DNA of 64,000 nucleotides from Rhodocyclales bacterium (GCA_016214145.1 JACRPA010000006.1:248001-312000); one strand, 5' to 3'; numbered from the stretch's first letter, positions 1 through 8,530 are shown. The notes: generated by a model from the sequence alone, not told the origin. Numbers and translations are program-made.

Positions 1-840
1 GATTCTGAATCCGGCAGCATCGATTAAGTTCCAGACCTCCGCGGGCTTTCGTAGCAGATATATATGATCAGGGGCAGGGCTATTAATCGGCATATTGACG
101 AACAGGCGGCCTCCAGGACGCATGACATCAAAGATGCATGAGAGCGCAGTTTGCGGTGATTCCAAATGTTCCAGCACCTCCGAAATAACCACGCTGTCAA
201 AGGCAGGGGGATCCGTATTGAATCTGATTTGAATGTCACGCAACGAAAGCTCCGCCTTCTTGCGCGTCTCTAGAAAATCCAATATTGCAGCTGTCTTGGC
301 TATGCTGGTTTGACTGACATCCCAACCAGAAACCGATTTGCAGCGATTGTCATTGATCGCCTGGTATAGCCAGAGACCATGCCCGGGGCCAATTTCCAAA
401 TGGTCGTAGTCCGCAACATTCTTTGGAAGAAATGCTGTCACGTAGAGGTAAAACGCGCGCGCGTGATTGGCCCAGAGCGCCTGAGACATTAGCAGGCCGT
501 TAATGTAGCGGCCCATAAAGCCCGGATTGTTGTACACCTCATCTAAAACATTCTGGAATTTTGTGCGCCTATAGGAACCTGTTCGTCTAAAATGCAGTTC
601 TTCTTCGACAAGCTGCTCGCATGTCCAGCGATAGTCTTCCGCCATGCAATCAAGATGGTCGCCCGCTATTCGCGTTATGAGTTCTGCCAGGTCGTCGATA
701 ACCCGAGTCTCATCGTCGCTGAGCGTTTTGGTGGCTTTGTCGAGAAACCCCTTGTGCTCCGGCCAGATGGACAAGACTTTGTTGGCCAGGCACCCCCAAT
801 TGGCCATGGATTGCTGACTAGTTGTTGCTGTTGTAGTCAT
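1..840 (-). CDS. class I SAM-dependent methyltransferase, 3' end beyond window
   Basis: The reading frame is open from ATG at 840 to the left edge, giving 280 codons with no stop, so the C-terminus is outside the window. About 145 residues in is the SAM-binding motif I, LEIGPGHG. It is followed by an acidic strand-2 region (GWDVS) and, near residue 215, by SEVLEHLESP and a post-motif with MRPGGRLFVNMP, all typical of Methyltransf_11/23-type enzymes. The N-terminal 130 residues are helical and I do not recognise them. The gene is divergent from the ACP operon, 67 bases away. The setting suggests methylation of a sugar or of an acyl group destined for a polysaccharide. The substrate is unknown. 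No clear Shine-Dalgarno precedes the ATG. Confidence 0.8.
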   Translation of the reverse strand, partial: MTTTATTSQQSMANWGCLANKVLSIWPEHKGFLDKATKTLSDDETRVIDDLAELITRIAGDHLDCMAEDYRWTCEQLVEEELHFRRTGSYRRTKFQNVLDEVYNNPGFMGRYINGLLMSQALWANHARAFYLYVTAFLPKNVADYDHLEIGPGHGLWLYQAINDNRCKSVSGWDVSQTSIAKTAAILDFLETRKKAELSLRDIQIRFNTDPPAFDSVVISEVLEHLESPQTALSCIFDVMRPGGRLFVNMPINSPAPDHIYLLRKPAEVWNLIDAAGFRI

Positions 841-907
841 CTGATTTGAGTCGCTGCTTATTTGGCAGTGGTGATTGTCCGGACATACCAATGATTTGGA
901 GAACAAC

Positions 908-1159
908 TTGACCGAGGAACAAGTTTTTGAACATCTGACCCCCATATTCAGGGATGTGTTTGATGATGACGATCTCATCCCAACGGCGGAAACGACCGCC
1001 GCGGATGTTCCTGAATGGGATAGTCTCAGTCATATCAGGTTGATCGTTTCAGTAGAGCAGCATTTTAAAATCAAATTCACTACCGCAGAAGTTTCGAGTT
1101 TTGTGAATGTCGGGCATTTTGTGCGGACGATTCACGCAAAAGTTCTTGCTCATGGCTGA
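908..1159 (+). CDS. acyl carrier protein
   Basis: An 83-residue acidic protein with the ACP four-helix pattern and the phosphopantetheine attachment motif EWDSLSHIRL (serine in DSL). It would carry an acyl intermediate as a thioester for the MaoC, SDR and FkbH proteins encoded directly downstream. I choose the TTG at 908 because GGAG lies 6 bases upstream and the product then begins MTEEQVF, usual for this family. An in-frame TTG at 875 would add 11 residues without a ribosome site. The stop overlaps the MaoC start by 8 bases, so translation is probably coupled. It is a dedicated secondary ACP rather than the fatty-acid AcpP, which would sit beside fabF. Confidence 0.85.
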   Translation: MTEEQVFEHLTPIFRDVFDDDDLIPTAETTAADVPEWDSLSHIRLIVSVEQHFKIKFTTAEVSSFVNVGHFVRTIHAKVLAHG

Positions 1160-1601
1160 CACCGAAAGTTCGTCGCATCCGACAGAAGAGCTTGAAGGAT
1201 TCAAGCTGGGGGACAGGTTTGAATTCGAATTCTGTATCAGCGATGACCATCAGCGAATATTTGCCGAGCTCTCGGGCGACCACAACCCCATCCATTTGGA
1301 CGCGGAATATGCCAGGATTCATGGGTATGAGGGGCCGGTTGTTTATGGGGGGCTCATCATTGGGAAAATATCTCAACTCATCGGGATGATGGTACCCGGA
1401 AGATCCGGCCTCTGGGCTGGATTAAAAATTGATTTTCATAGGCCACTTTACCTGAACCAAACCGCCCTATTGTCTTCCGAGGTGTCGCATATTTCCGCGG
1501 GTACGAGAAGTCTGATGCTTAAGGTTCGCATCTCCACGAGTGGCAGGCTTGTAGCGGCTGGAACCGCGATGACCACGCTCCATTCCAAGCACGAACAATG
1601 A
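1152..1601 (+). CDS. MaoC-like hydratase/dehydratase
   Basis: A 149-residue single hot-dog domain. The hydratase signature is visible as FAELSGDHNPIHLD at about residues 38-51, supplying the catalytic Asp/His pair, followed by GLIIGKISQLIG. Family members add water to or remove it from enoyl or 3-hydroxyacyl thioesters. Here the substrate is most likely held on the ACP encoded just upstream. ATG at 1152 lies inside the end of the ACP gene, and the stop overlaps the SDR start (ATGA), so this is part of a tightly coupled four-gene unit. The true substrate is unknown. Confidence 0.8.
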   Translation: MADTESSSHPTEELEGFKLGDRFEFEFCISDDHQRIFAELSGDHNPIHLDAEYARIHGYEGPVVYGGLIIGKISQLIGMMVPGRSGLWAGLKIDFHRPLYLNQTALLSSEVSHISAGTRSLMLKVRISTSGRLVAAGTAMTTLHSKHEQ

Positions 1602-2284
1602 CGGGCGGGCGGGTACTGGTTACCGGTGCGACCGGAGGGATTGGGAGTCAGGTTTGCCGGCTTCTATCCGCAAGCGGCTATACCCCGCTGGTCGGCTATC
1701 GTTCCGCAAAGATTCAGGAGGCCTCGAAATTGGCGTCCGAATGCGGCGGGGTGCCTGTTCTTCTCGACATGTTGGACAGCTTTAGCATTGAAAAGGCACT
1801 TGCAGAGCTGGCCGCTGATGATAGACCGCTTGTGGGGGCAGTAATTGGAGCATCTCCGCCGCCGATGATCGGGCCCTTTTCGCGTATTAACGGGGCACAG
1901 ATGGATCTTTTCTGGAAGACAAACGTAGAAGGTCCCCGGCAACTTCTTGCAGGGCTTGTAAAAGGTTTTTTCCGCAGGCAAAAGCAGGGAAGTATCGTTT
2001 TTGTATTGACAAGCGCAATGGGCACAACTGCAAGGGCGGCGATGCCGCAAATGGGCGCATACCTAATATCCAAGTTCGGACTAATGGGCGTAGCGGAAGT
2101 TATCAAGGCTGAATATCCATGGCTCAACATACAAAGCGTATCCCCCGGTTTTACTGAAACACCGATGCTGGACGCATTTGACCCAAGGTTCCTTGATACG
2201 ATCAGAGAGAAAGCTCCCTTTGACACTCCACAGACTGTCGCGCGGGAAGTTGTCGAAAAAATCTCAAGGAACGACAGCTTATGA
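1598..2284 (+). CDS. short-chain dehydrogenase/reductase
   Basis: A 228-residue SDR. The N-terminal nucleotide-binding motif TGATGGIG is at residues 9-16. The catalytic Ser is in FVLTSAMG and the YxxxK pair is in AYLISKFG. It probably reduces a 3-oxoacyl (or hydroxy/keto) group on the adjacent ACP, or oxidises the reverse, with NAD(P)H. It overlaps both neighbours by four bases (ATGA at each end), placing it between the MaoC and FkbH genes in one operon. The sequence alone does not separate a FabG-like ketoreductase role from a sugar or hydroxyacid dehydrogenase role. Confidence 0.8.
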   Translation: MTGGRVLVTGATGGIGSQVCRLLSASGYTPLVGYRSAKIQEASKLASECGGVPVLLDMLDSFSIEKALAELAADDRPLVGAVIGASPPPMIGPFSRINGAQMDLFWKTNVEGPRQLLAGLVKGFFRRQKQGSIVFVLTSAMGTTARAAMPQMGAYLISKFGLMGVAEVIKAEYPWLNIQSVSPGFTETPMLDAFDPRFLDTIREKAPFDTPQTVAREVVEKISRNDSL

Positions 2285-4188
2285 CAGTGCAGTTACAGAG
2301 CCTGCCTTGGCTGAGACAATCTCCCGCTAATTTCCGGGAATTGTGTCGCGAATTTGACTTGGCCGGGCATGCAAATGGCAAAGTGCTGCGCGATATTTCC
2401 AACTATGCACTGGATGGAAACGGCCTTCATCGCCTAGCCAAATCAGTTGTTTTGGCAAAGGAGCGCAGCGGAACAAATGCCATTGAGCACTTGCAACCGT
2501 TCAGTCTGGGGTTGCTTAGTAATGGCACAACCAAGCTAATTGTGCCGTGTCTAATTTCAACCGCCCTTCGATACGCGATCAACCTGACAGTTGTGGAGGG
2601 GGAGTTTGATCAGGTTGTGCAGGAAGCAATTACTCCAAGCTCCACCATCAAGCGTGCGAAACCGGATGCAATTCTTCTCGCACTTGATTATCGGGGGATT
2701 CCGGGACTCCACGCTGGGTTCGTGGAGGAAGAGGGTAAAGCCGTCAATGAGGCACTGGCATACGTAGAAATGATTTGCCGTGGCTTGCGCCAAGAAACCG
2801 ACGCAACCATCATTGTGCAAAACATCCCCTGCCCTCAGTTGGCCATGTTTGGGAGCCTGGATGCGCGGCTTGCGGGATCGCAACGGCGTCGGATTGCACG
2901 CTTTAATGAAGCGCTTAATGGGTTGCTAAGTGAATTCTCAGGTATTTTGTTTGATGTGGATGGCCTAGCAAGTACTGTCGGACATGAAAACTGGTTTGTT
3001 CCGCAGCAGTGGCACTTGGCAAAGCTACCCTTCTCGCAAATATACAACCCCATCTATGCGGATTACTGCGTGCGCCTGATTGGAGCGATACGGGGAGCGT
3101 CAAGAAAATGCCTTGTTCTTGATCTGGATAATACGCTTTGGGGGGGGGTAATCGGGGATGACGGCCTGGCTGGAATAACACTGGGCCAAGGCAGTCCGGA
3201 GGGCGAAGCTTATCTGACGGTACAGCAGGTCGCCAAAAATCTTCGAGATCGCGGGATCATTCTCGCCGTCTGCTCGAAGAACGACGATAGTGTCGCAAGG
3301 TCTGTTTTCCGCGAACACCCGGATATGCTGTTGAGGGAGGAGGATATTAGCGTTTTCCAGGCCAACTGGAAGGACAAGGCGAGCAATCTTGAAGCCATCG
3401 CGTCGACCCTGAATATCGGATTGAACGCCATCGTTTTTCTGGACGACAACCCGGCTGAGCGCGAGCAGGTACGGCAGGCATTGCCCGAAGTTGCCGTTCC
3501 CGAATTGCCTGAAGACCCATCCGCATATCCTGCTTACTTGCTTGCAGCAGGTTATTTCGAATCTGTTAGCTTCACCGATGATGATCGCAGACGCGCCAGC
3601 CAATATCGTGCCAATGCCGAACGGGCGGAACTGGCCCAGTCATTCCGCGACATCAATGAGTATTTGGCGTCCCTGGAAATGACAATCAAGTTCGCTCCTT
3701 TCGATGCGAACGGGCGAGCGCGAATTGCTCAATTAACGAACAAATCGAATCAGTTCAATCTCACGACACGACGCTATGATGAAACGGCAATTGCGAACTG
3801 GGAACAGAATCGTGATGCTTTTACATTACAAGTGCGACTTACCGATAGATTTGGCGATAACGGAATTATTAGTGTCATCATCTGCAGCAGGAATAATGGT
3901 GACTGGATCATAGATACCTGGCTGATGAGTTGCAGGGTGCTTAATCGGCGCGTGGAAGAGGCAGTGCTCGACGTGCTGGTGGAAAATGCCCGTTCTGCCC
4001 GAGTCGGGAGGTTGATCGGGCATTACATCCCCACGGATCGGAATGGCCTTGTGAAAGACCACTACTTCAAGCTTGGCTTCCAACCCCAAGAATCCGTGAG
4101 CAACACCGAGGTATGGGCCCTAGAAATTTCCGGCTATAGTCGGAAGGCGCCGCCGTTACGAGTTGAGTTGAATGGCGGGCTTCAGTAG
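2281..4188 (+). CDS. FkbH-type HAD-IIIC family protein
   Basis: A 635-residue protein with the FkbH layout: an N-terminal SGNH-like half, a central HAD phosphatase domain with LVLDLDNTLWGG at about residues 279-290 (nucleophile Asp281, DxDNT), a second HAD block FLDDNPAEREQ, and a C-terminal GNAT-like portion. FkbH proteins dephosphorylate 1,3-bisphosphoglycerate and load D-glyceryl onto an ACP. With the ACP, MaoC and SDR upstream, this would feed a three- or four-carbon hydroxyacid into a glycan substituent. The loading role is family knowledge; the final product is inference. A run of nine G (3140-3148) encodes the Trp-Gly-Gly right after the DxDNT motif. GC content is lower than in the genes after 4200. 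Confidence 0.85.
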   Translation: MTVQLQSLPWLRQSPANFRELCREFDLAGHANGKVLRDISNYALDGNGLHRLAKSVVLAKERSGTNAIEHLQPFSLGLLSNGTTKLIVPCLISTALRYAINLTVVEGEFDQVVQEAITPSSTIKRAKPDAILLALDYRGIPGLHAGFVEEEGKAVNEALAYVEMICRGLRQETDATIIVQNIPCPQLAMFGSLDARLAGSQRRRIARFNEALNGLLSEFSGILFDVDGLASTVGHENWFVPQQWHLAKLPFSQIYNPIYADYCVRLIGAIRGASRKCLVLDLDNTLWGGVIGDDGLAGITLGQGSPEGEAYLTVQQVAKNLRDRGIILAVCSKNDDSVARSVFREHPDMLLREEDISVFQANWKDKASNLEAIASTLNIGLNAIVFLDDNPAEREQVRQALPEVAVPELPEDPSAYPAYLLAAGYFESVSFTDDDRRRASQYRANAERAELAQSFRDINEYLASLEMTIKFAPFDANGRARIAQLTNKSNQFNLTTRRYDETAIANWEQNRDAFTLQVRLTDRFGDNGIISVIICSRNNGDWIIDTWLMSCRVLNRRVEEAVLDVLVENARSARVGRLIGHYIPTDRNGLVKDHYFKLGFQPQESVSNTEVWALEISGYSRKAPPLRVELNGGLQ

Positions 4189-4197
4189 GAAATTCTC

Positions 4198-5208
4198 TTA
4201 CAGGAAGCGTGATTTGATCTTCTGGCCGTAAATATTCTTCAATGTGCCCATCAGGCGGATGACAGGGGTGGCCCGGAAAAGTGAGGTCATCCACTTCGGC
4301 AGCCACCCCCTGCTCAATATCTTCAACGTTTCCTGGAAGTCGTCGTGAATGCGGGTGTTGTCCCTGTCCTCAATGACGTTCTTGATGTACGCCAGCAGGA
4401 AAAACACGGTCATCCGGATCCTCGATTTGAGGAAGCTGAATTTCGCGTCCCGGGCGATTGCGCGTAGCGCGATGTCGTTCTCCGCCCAACTGATCACCTT
4501 GGCGATGTCCTGGCAGGCCATGGCCGACCACTGCGCATCGGACTTGCCCTGCTTCGCCGTCCATACCGTGTAGTTGGCGAGCGCGCGGTCTTCATAGGCG
4601 ACGCCGCCGTACTTGAGCAATCCCAGCCCCATGCAGGCGTCGCCCGCGTACCTGACGCCGGCGTCGTGGAAGCCGCCGCACTTGAAATAGGCATCGCTGC
4701 GTATCAGGGCGCCGGTCATGTAGGCGCTGGTGTCCCTGCAGATGAACTTCCCGAAAATGCGGATGGCCTCGGTATTGGTGTAATGGCGCGAGGGGAAGGC
4801 GTCCCCCCTGTAGCGGGAGACCTGGCCGCTTTCCACTTCATGCTTGCGCAGGTCGCAGAAGGCGAATGCGGCCTCGGGATGCTTTTCGAGCACTTCCAGC
4901 ATCGCATCGAGCCAGTCTGCCTCCAGCCAATCGTCGGAGGGCAGGAAGCTGACGAGCTGCCCGTTTGCCTGAAAGCCGGCGAAGGCGAAGTGCTGGATGA
5001 GCTGCAGATGGCAGGGCGGCTTGATGAGCCGAAGCCGGGGGTCGGTCAGCTCCGGGAGGAATGCGGTGCATCCGTTCGTCGAGTGGTTGTCCGAAACGAT
5101 GATTTCAAGCCGGGGATGCGCCTGGGCCAATGCGCTGTCGAGGCAGCGGCGGAAATATTCTTCCTTCTGGTTGAATACGGGGATGACGAGGGATACGAGG
5201 GGCTGCAT
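4198..5208 (-). CDS. family 2 glycosyltransferase (GT-A)
   Basis: A 336-residue GT2 enzyme. The N-terminus LVSLVIPVFNQ and the block EIIVSDNHS form the nucleotide-binding face, and FLPSDDWLEADW carries the metal-binding DxD equivalent near residue 90. It would transfer a sugar from a nucleotide donor onto a lipid-linked glycan at the inner face of the membrane. It is clearly a paralogue of the gene immediately upstream (5218-6240), with matching FNQ, EIIVSDNHS, DPRLR and SDDW blocks, so the pair looks like a tandem duplication. Its 3' end faces the FkbH gene 10 bases away. Sugar specificity cannot be read from the sequence. Confidence 0.85.
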   Translation of the reverse strand: MQPLVSLVIPVFNQKEEYFRRCLDSALAQAHPRLEIIVSDNHSTNGCTAFLPELTDPRLRLIKPPCHLQLIQHFAFAGFQANGQLVSFLPSDDWLEADWLDAMLEVLEKHPEAAFAFCDLRKHEVESGQVSRYRGDAFPSRHYTNTEAIRIFGKFICRDTSAYMTGALIRSDAYFKCGGFHDAGVRYAGDACMGLGLLKYGGVAYEDRALANYTVWTAKQGKSDAQWSAMACQDIAKVISWAENDIALRAIARDAKFSFLKSRIRMTVFFLLAYIKNVIEDRDNTRIHDDFQETLKILSRGWLPKWMTSLFRATPVIRLMGTLKNIYGQKIKSRFL

Positions 5209-5217
5209 GTCCGAAGG

Positions 5218-6240
5218 CTACGTCCGGAGAAGTTTTTTTACGACCCGTTTCAACGTGCCGGGGTTCAGGCGCACAAGGACCTTCAGCACCATGAAGACGG
5301 GAATCATGAACAGGCCGAGCGTGATGCGCGTCGATAGCAGCATGGCGAGGCTGCTGACGATGCGCTTTCTTTCCTCTGCCGTCGGGCCGTTGCGGGTCGG
5401 CAGCAGGCTGATCCAGAGCAGCGCCAGCTTGATGAATCGCCGCCGGATCCGGCCGAGCGACCAACCTGCGCTGGCGCACAGGGTCTGCACGGGCGGATCC
5501 GATTTGATGCAGGCAAGGATCCTGATCATGTCTTCCAGGATGACGGCTTGCCGCCTGCCGTCGGATTTGCCTTCTTCCTCCCCCCAGATCCTGTAGTTCA
5601 CCAGCGGCTTGCTGACGTAGAGGGCATCGCCCCGGGTCAGCAGGCCGAGCGACAGGGGATAGTCGCCGTTGTGAACGGTTGCATAGCGCGCTATGCCGCT
5701 GACGGCGAAGTAGTCCCGGGTCCTGATGACGGCCCCGACGACCCACCAGCTGAACATATGGGAGGTCCACTCGATGACCTGGCGGGCGGCCTGCACGGAT
5801 GGAATCAGCTGGGTGGGGATGTCGGCGTTGCGGGCGGCTTGCGTGCTGCCCGTTTTTTTGAAATGCAATGTCAGGTTGGGAAAAGCGAAGCTGGCCGTGG
5901 GGTGGGGCGCGATCTCCGACATCATCGTTGTCAGCCAGCGGGGTTCGGCCCAGTCGTCCGACCCCATCATGGACAAATATTCGCCTTTTGCCTGGAATGC
6001 GGCAAATGCCCAGTGCTGCACCATGGGCAGGTGCAGGGGCGGGCGGATCACCCTCAGCCGGGGATCGGCGTAGCTGTCGATGACCTCCCGGGACCCGTTA
6101 TCGGAATGGTTGTCGGAAACGATGATTTCCAGGTTCGGGTAATCCTGCCCGAGGACGCTCTCAATGCATTGGCGCAGAAAGTCGGCTCTTTGATTGAATA
6201 CGGGGATGATGACCGTAACGAGTGGGTTTTCTGAATCCAT
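5218..6240 (-). CDS. family 2 glycosyltransferase (GT-A), paralogue of the next gene
   Basis: A 340-residue GT2 protein. The N-terminal TVIIPVFNQ, EIIVSDNHSDNG and MGSDDWAEPRW (DxD region) define the fold. The C-terminal third is basic and hydrophobic and could contact the membrane. It lies 9 bases upstream of its paralogue and 11 bases downstream of the TylF-like methyltransferase on the same strand, so the three form one minus-strand operon. It presumably adds a residue to the surface polysaccharide unit. Donor and acceptor are unknown. Confidence 0.85.
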   Translation of the reverse strand: MDSENPLVTVIIPVFNQRADFLRQCIESVLGQDYPNLEIIVSDNHSDNGSREVIDSYADPRLRVIRPPLHLPMVQHWAFAAFQAKGEYLSMMGSDDWAEPRWLTTMMSEIAPHPTASFAFPNLTLHFKKTGSTQAARNADIPTQLIPSVQAARQVIEWTSHMFSWWVVGAVIRTRDYFAVSGIARYATVHNGDYPLSLGLLTRGDALYVSKPLVNYRIWGEEEGKSDGRRQAVILEDMIRILACIKSDPPVQTLCASAGWSLGRIRRRFIKLALLWISLLPTRNGPTAEERKRIVSSLAMLLSTRITLGLFMIPVFMVLKVLVRLNPGTLKRVVKKLLRT

Positions 6241-6251
6241 GCGTGAGGAAT

Positions 6252-7070
6252 TTAGCGTTTGACGATAATGCCCTGGCCGGTAGGCAGGAACAGGACGGGC
6301 GTGTTGGCCTTCCTGGCGAAGGCGTCGATGGCCGCCTTCTGCTGTTCGCAGGTCTTCCAGCCATAGTCGTCGATCAGGACGACGGCGCCGCTCACCAGCT
6401 TCGGCCAGAAATGGGTGAGCGCGGCCAGTTCGGGCTCGGCGACATTCATGTCCAGGGAAAGATAGGCAACCTTGTCGATCGCCACGCTGTCCAGCGTCTC
6501 GGGCACTCGCCCGCGAACCAGTTGCGCCTTGGGCCAGGGCGCGAAATTTCCTTTCGCGACTTCATAGCAGTCGAAGTAGTACTTGTTTTTCTGCCGGATG
6601 TTTTCCGGGCTCTCCGCGTACTCTGTCCGGTCTTCCGGTATGCCGCTGTAGGTGTCGAACAGGAAGAAGCGCTTGTCCAGCGAATTGAAGTCGAGGAAGC
6701 TGCAGATGGCCAGGGACAGAATGCCCGTATTGACCCCGCATTCGACGAAATCCCCATCGAGACGGGCGGCTTGCTGGGCGGCCCAGAGCGCCGTATTGAC
6801 CCGCCATTCTATTTTTATTTTCACGCCCTGCTGGCCGAAATGGTGGCCGGAATTCACGGCGCGCTCGTAGGCCTGGACGAATTTCGGATCCGACAGGAAA
6901 TCCACATTCTTGGTCCAGACCGCCAGGCCGTCGCCATGGTAATTGGCGCCAACCTGGGTCAGGTCCAGCAGATTCTGTTTGTGGTGAGCGGAGAATCGGG
7001 CGAACTTCGCGGACAGGAGAGCAACCATATGGCGCAGATAGCCCACTGTCGTTTTAATATGGTTTTTCAT
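6252..7070 (-). CDS. TylF/MycF-like O-methyltransferase
   Basis: A 272-residue protein from ATG 7070 (an in-frame TTG at 7127 would add 19 residues; neither start has a good ribosome site). The SAM-binding region DFVECGVNTGILSLAIC and the metal-binding segment YLSLDMNVAEPE followed by AVVLIDDYGW are characteristic of macrocin O-methyltransferases (TylF family), which methylate sugar hydroxyls with Mg2+. With two GT2 genes downstream it most likely methylates a sugar of the polysaccharide. It is the first gene of the minus-strand three-gene operon. The C-terminal TGQGIIVKR is typical of the family end. Confidence 0.8.
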   Translation of the reverse strand: MKNHIKTTVGYLRHMVALLSAKFARFSAHHKQNLLDLTQVGANYHGDGLAVWTKNVDFLSDPKFVQAYERAVNSGHHFGQQGVKIKIEWRVNTALWAAQQAARLDGDFVECGVNTGILSLAICSFLDFNSLDKRFFLFDTYSGIPEDRTEYAESPENIRQKNKYYFDCYEVAKGNFAPWPKAQLVRGRVPETLDSVAIDKVAYLSLDMNVAEPELAALTHFWPKLVSGAVVLIDDYGWKTCEQQKAAIDAFARKANTPVLFLPTGQGIIVKR

Positions 7071-7360
7071 CGAGCGAACATACCGAATGGGTTGAGCGAA
7101 GATCAGGCGGTTCGGTTCGTGCGGCAAGGGCGTTTTTCCGGTCTCGGTTCATGGCCGATTTTTCTTGTGTGTCTGTTGTGTATCCGGTTGGCAATTCTCC
7201 GATAATAATGATATTTCTCAAAATAATAATTTAAGTGCTTGTCGCCCCACTGGTGCGCGCTGCGCATGCGGATCCGCCATGAGGGACAGAGTTGCGATTT
7301 GAGAGTATGTAGATTGTCAATATTATTGACAATCTACATAATAGAACTTACCCTCCTGCC
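7071..7360. other. divergent intergenic region, AT-rich, with palindrome
   Basis: This 290-base stretch separates the minus-strand methyltransferase operon from the plus-strand ATPase. Bases 7190-7240 are markedly AT-rich. A minus-strand TTGAGA-like hexamer (7216-7221) could drive the methyltransferase operon, but the -10 match is poor. The 7306-7340 palindrome is listed separately. I see no convincing gene here unless the methyltransferase starts at the TTG at 7127. Confidence 0.5.
7306..7340. promoter_or_regulatory. perfect 17-bp inverted repeat overlapping a candidate promoter
   Basis: TATGTAGATTGTCAATA, one T, then its exact reverse complement, ending 20 bases before the ATPase ATG at 7361. 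Within it lies a sigma70-like pair: TTGTCA at 7314-7319, a 17-base spacer, and CATAAT at 7337-7342 (each 5 of 6). The dyad therefore covers both hexamers. That fits an operator for an autorepressor or a bound ATPase. The leader would be very short. The binding partner is unknown. Confidence 0.55.
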
Positions 7361-8530
7361 ATGATCCGGCGCGCTATCGAGGCAACGCTTCACAGCCTGC
7401 TGCGGGGATTTCCCGTCGTGACCCTCACAGGTCCAAGGCAATCGGGGAAAACCACGCTGGCCCGAAGCGTATTTGCCGACAAGCCCTATCTTTCCCTGGA
7501 AGACCCGGATGTGCGCCGGATGGCCCTCGACGACCCGCGTGCCTTCCTGGGACGCTTGCCGGATGGTGCGGTGCTTGACGAGGTGCAAAGGGCGCCGGAA
7601 CTCCTCTCCTATTTGCAGACGCGGGTCGATGCGGATGGCCGCATGGGCCTCTTTCTGCTGACCGGATCGCAGCAGTTCGGTCTGATGTCCGGGGTCACCC
7701 AGTCGCTGGCCGGCCGAACTGCCTTTATCGAGTTGCTGCCTTTTTCCATTCATGAACTGGATCAGGCCGGCATTCATCCGCCCGGTCTGGACGCGATGCT
7801 GTTCGCCGGCGGCTACCCCCCTTTGTACGACCGCCGCCTGTTGCCGCGCGCCTGGTTTCCCGCCTATGTGACGGCCTATGTGGAGCGCGATGTCCGCCAG
7901 CTGCTCAAGGTGCAGGATCTGGAGGGGTTCCAGCGTTTTGTGCGCTTGTGCGCCGGGCGCAGCGGACAGATCCTGAACCTTTCCTCGCTGGCTACCGACT
8001 GCGGCATCACGCACAACACGGCCAAAGCCTGGATTTCCGTTCTGGAGGCCAGTTACATACTGTTTCTGCTGCCTCCGCACCATGCGAATTTCAGCAAGCG
8101 GCTGATCAAGTCACCGAAGCTCTACTTCTACGACACCGGTCTGTTGTGCTGGCTGCTGGGCATCCAGGAGGCGGATCAACTTGCCGCGCACCCGCTGCGC
8201 GGCAGCATCTTTGAAACGATGGTCGTTGCGGAACTGGTGAAGACCCGCTTCAACATGGGGGAGCGGGCGGCATTCCATTTCTGGCGTGACAGCAATGGCA
8301 ACGAGGTGGATGTCATTGCCGATGTCGGAACAAAGCTGATGCCGGTCGAAATCAAGTCCGGCCAGACCCTCAATCGGGAGTTCTTCGCCGGGCTGGAACG
8401 CTGGATGAGCTTCGCTGGCGACCGGGCCGTTGCTCCAACGCTTGTCTATGGCGGGACGGAAATCCATGAGCGCAAGGGGATCCGCGTGTTCGGCTGGAAT
8501 GCCGTGGGGCAGGTGCTGGAACCGCAATGA
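7361..8530 (+). CDS. AAA ATPase with DUF4143 C-terminal domain (copy 1)
   Basis: A 389-residue protein. Walker A is LTGPRQSGKTTL at residues 22-33, Walker B is AVLDEVQRAPE near residue 70, and a sensor-like LLTGSQQF follows. The C-terminal DUF4143 region contains GNEVDVIAD followed by MPVEIKSG, the E-x-D plus E-x-K spacing of restriction-endonuclease-like folds. Family function is poorly defined. The gene has no visible Shine-Dalgarno. It begins just after a perfect palindrome and overlaps the GT4 gene by ATGA, so it is co-translated with a polysaccharide gene. A second family member sits at 9749-10924. It could be a passenger (selfish) gene or a regulator. Confidence 0.85.
   Translation: MIRRAIEATLHSLLRGFPVVTLTGPRQSGKTTLARSVFADKPYLSLEDPDVRRMALDDPRAFLGRLPDGAVLDEVQRAPELLSYLQTRVDADGRMGLFLLTGSQQFGLMSGVTQSLAGRTAFIELLPFSIHELDQAGIHPPGLDAMLFAGGYPPLYDRRLLPRAWFPAYVTAYVERDVRQLLKVQDLEGFQRFVRLCAGRSGQILNLSSLATDCGITHNTAKAWISVLEASYILFLLPPHHANFSKRLIKSPKLYFYDTGLLCWLLGIQEADQLAAHPLRGSIFETMVVAELVKTRFNMGERAAFHFWRDSNGNEVDVIADVGTKLMPVEIKSGQTLNREFFAGLERWMSFAGDRAVAPTLVYGGTEIHERKGIRVFGWNAVGQVLEPQ

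Noticed and set aside
7306-7340. A chromosome dimer resolution (dif) site
   Set aside because: It is a near-perfect palindrome without the XerC/XerD arm asymmetry and 6-base centre, and does not match the dif core.
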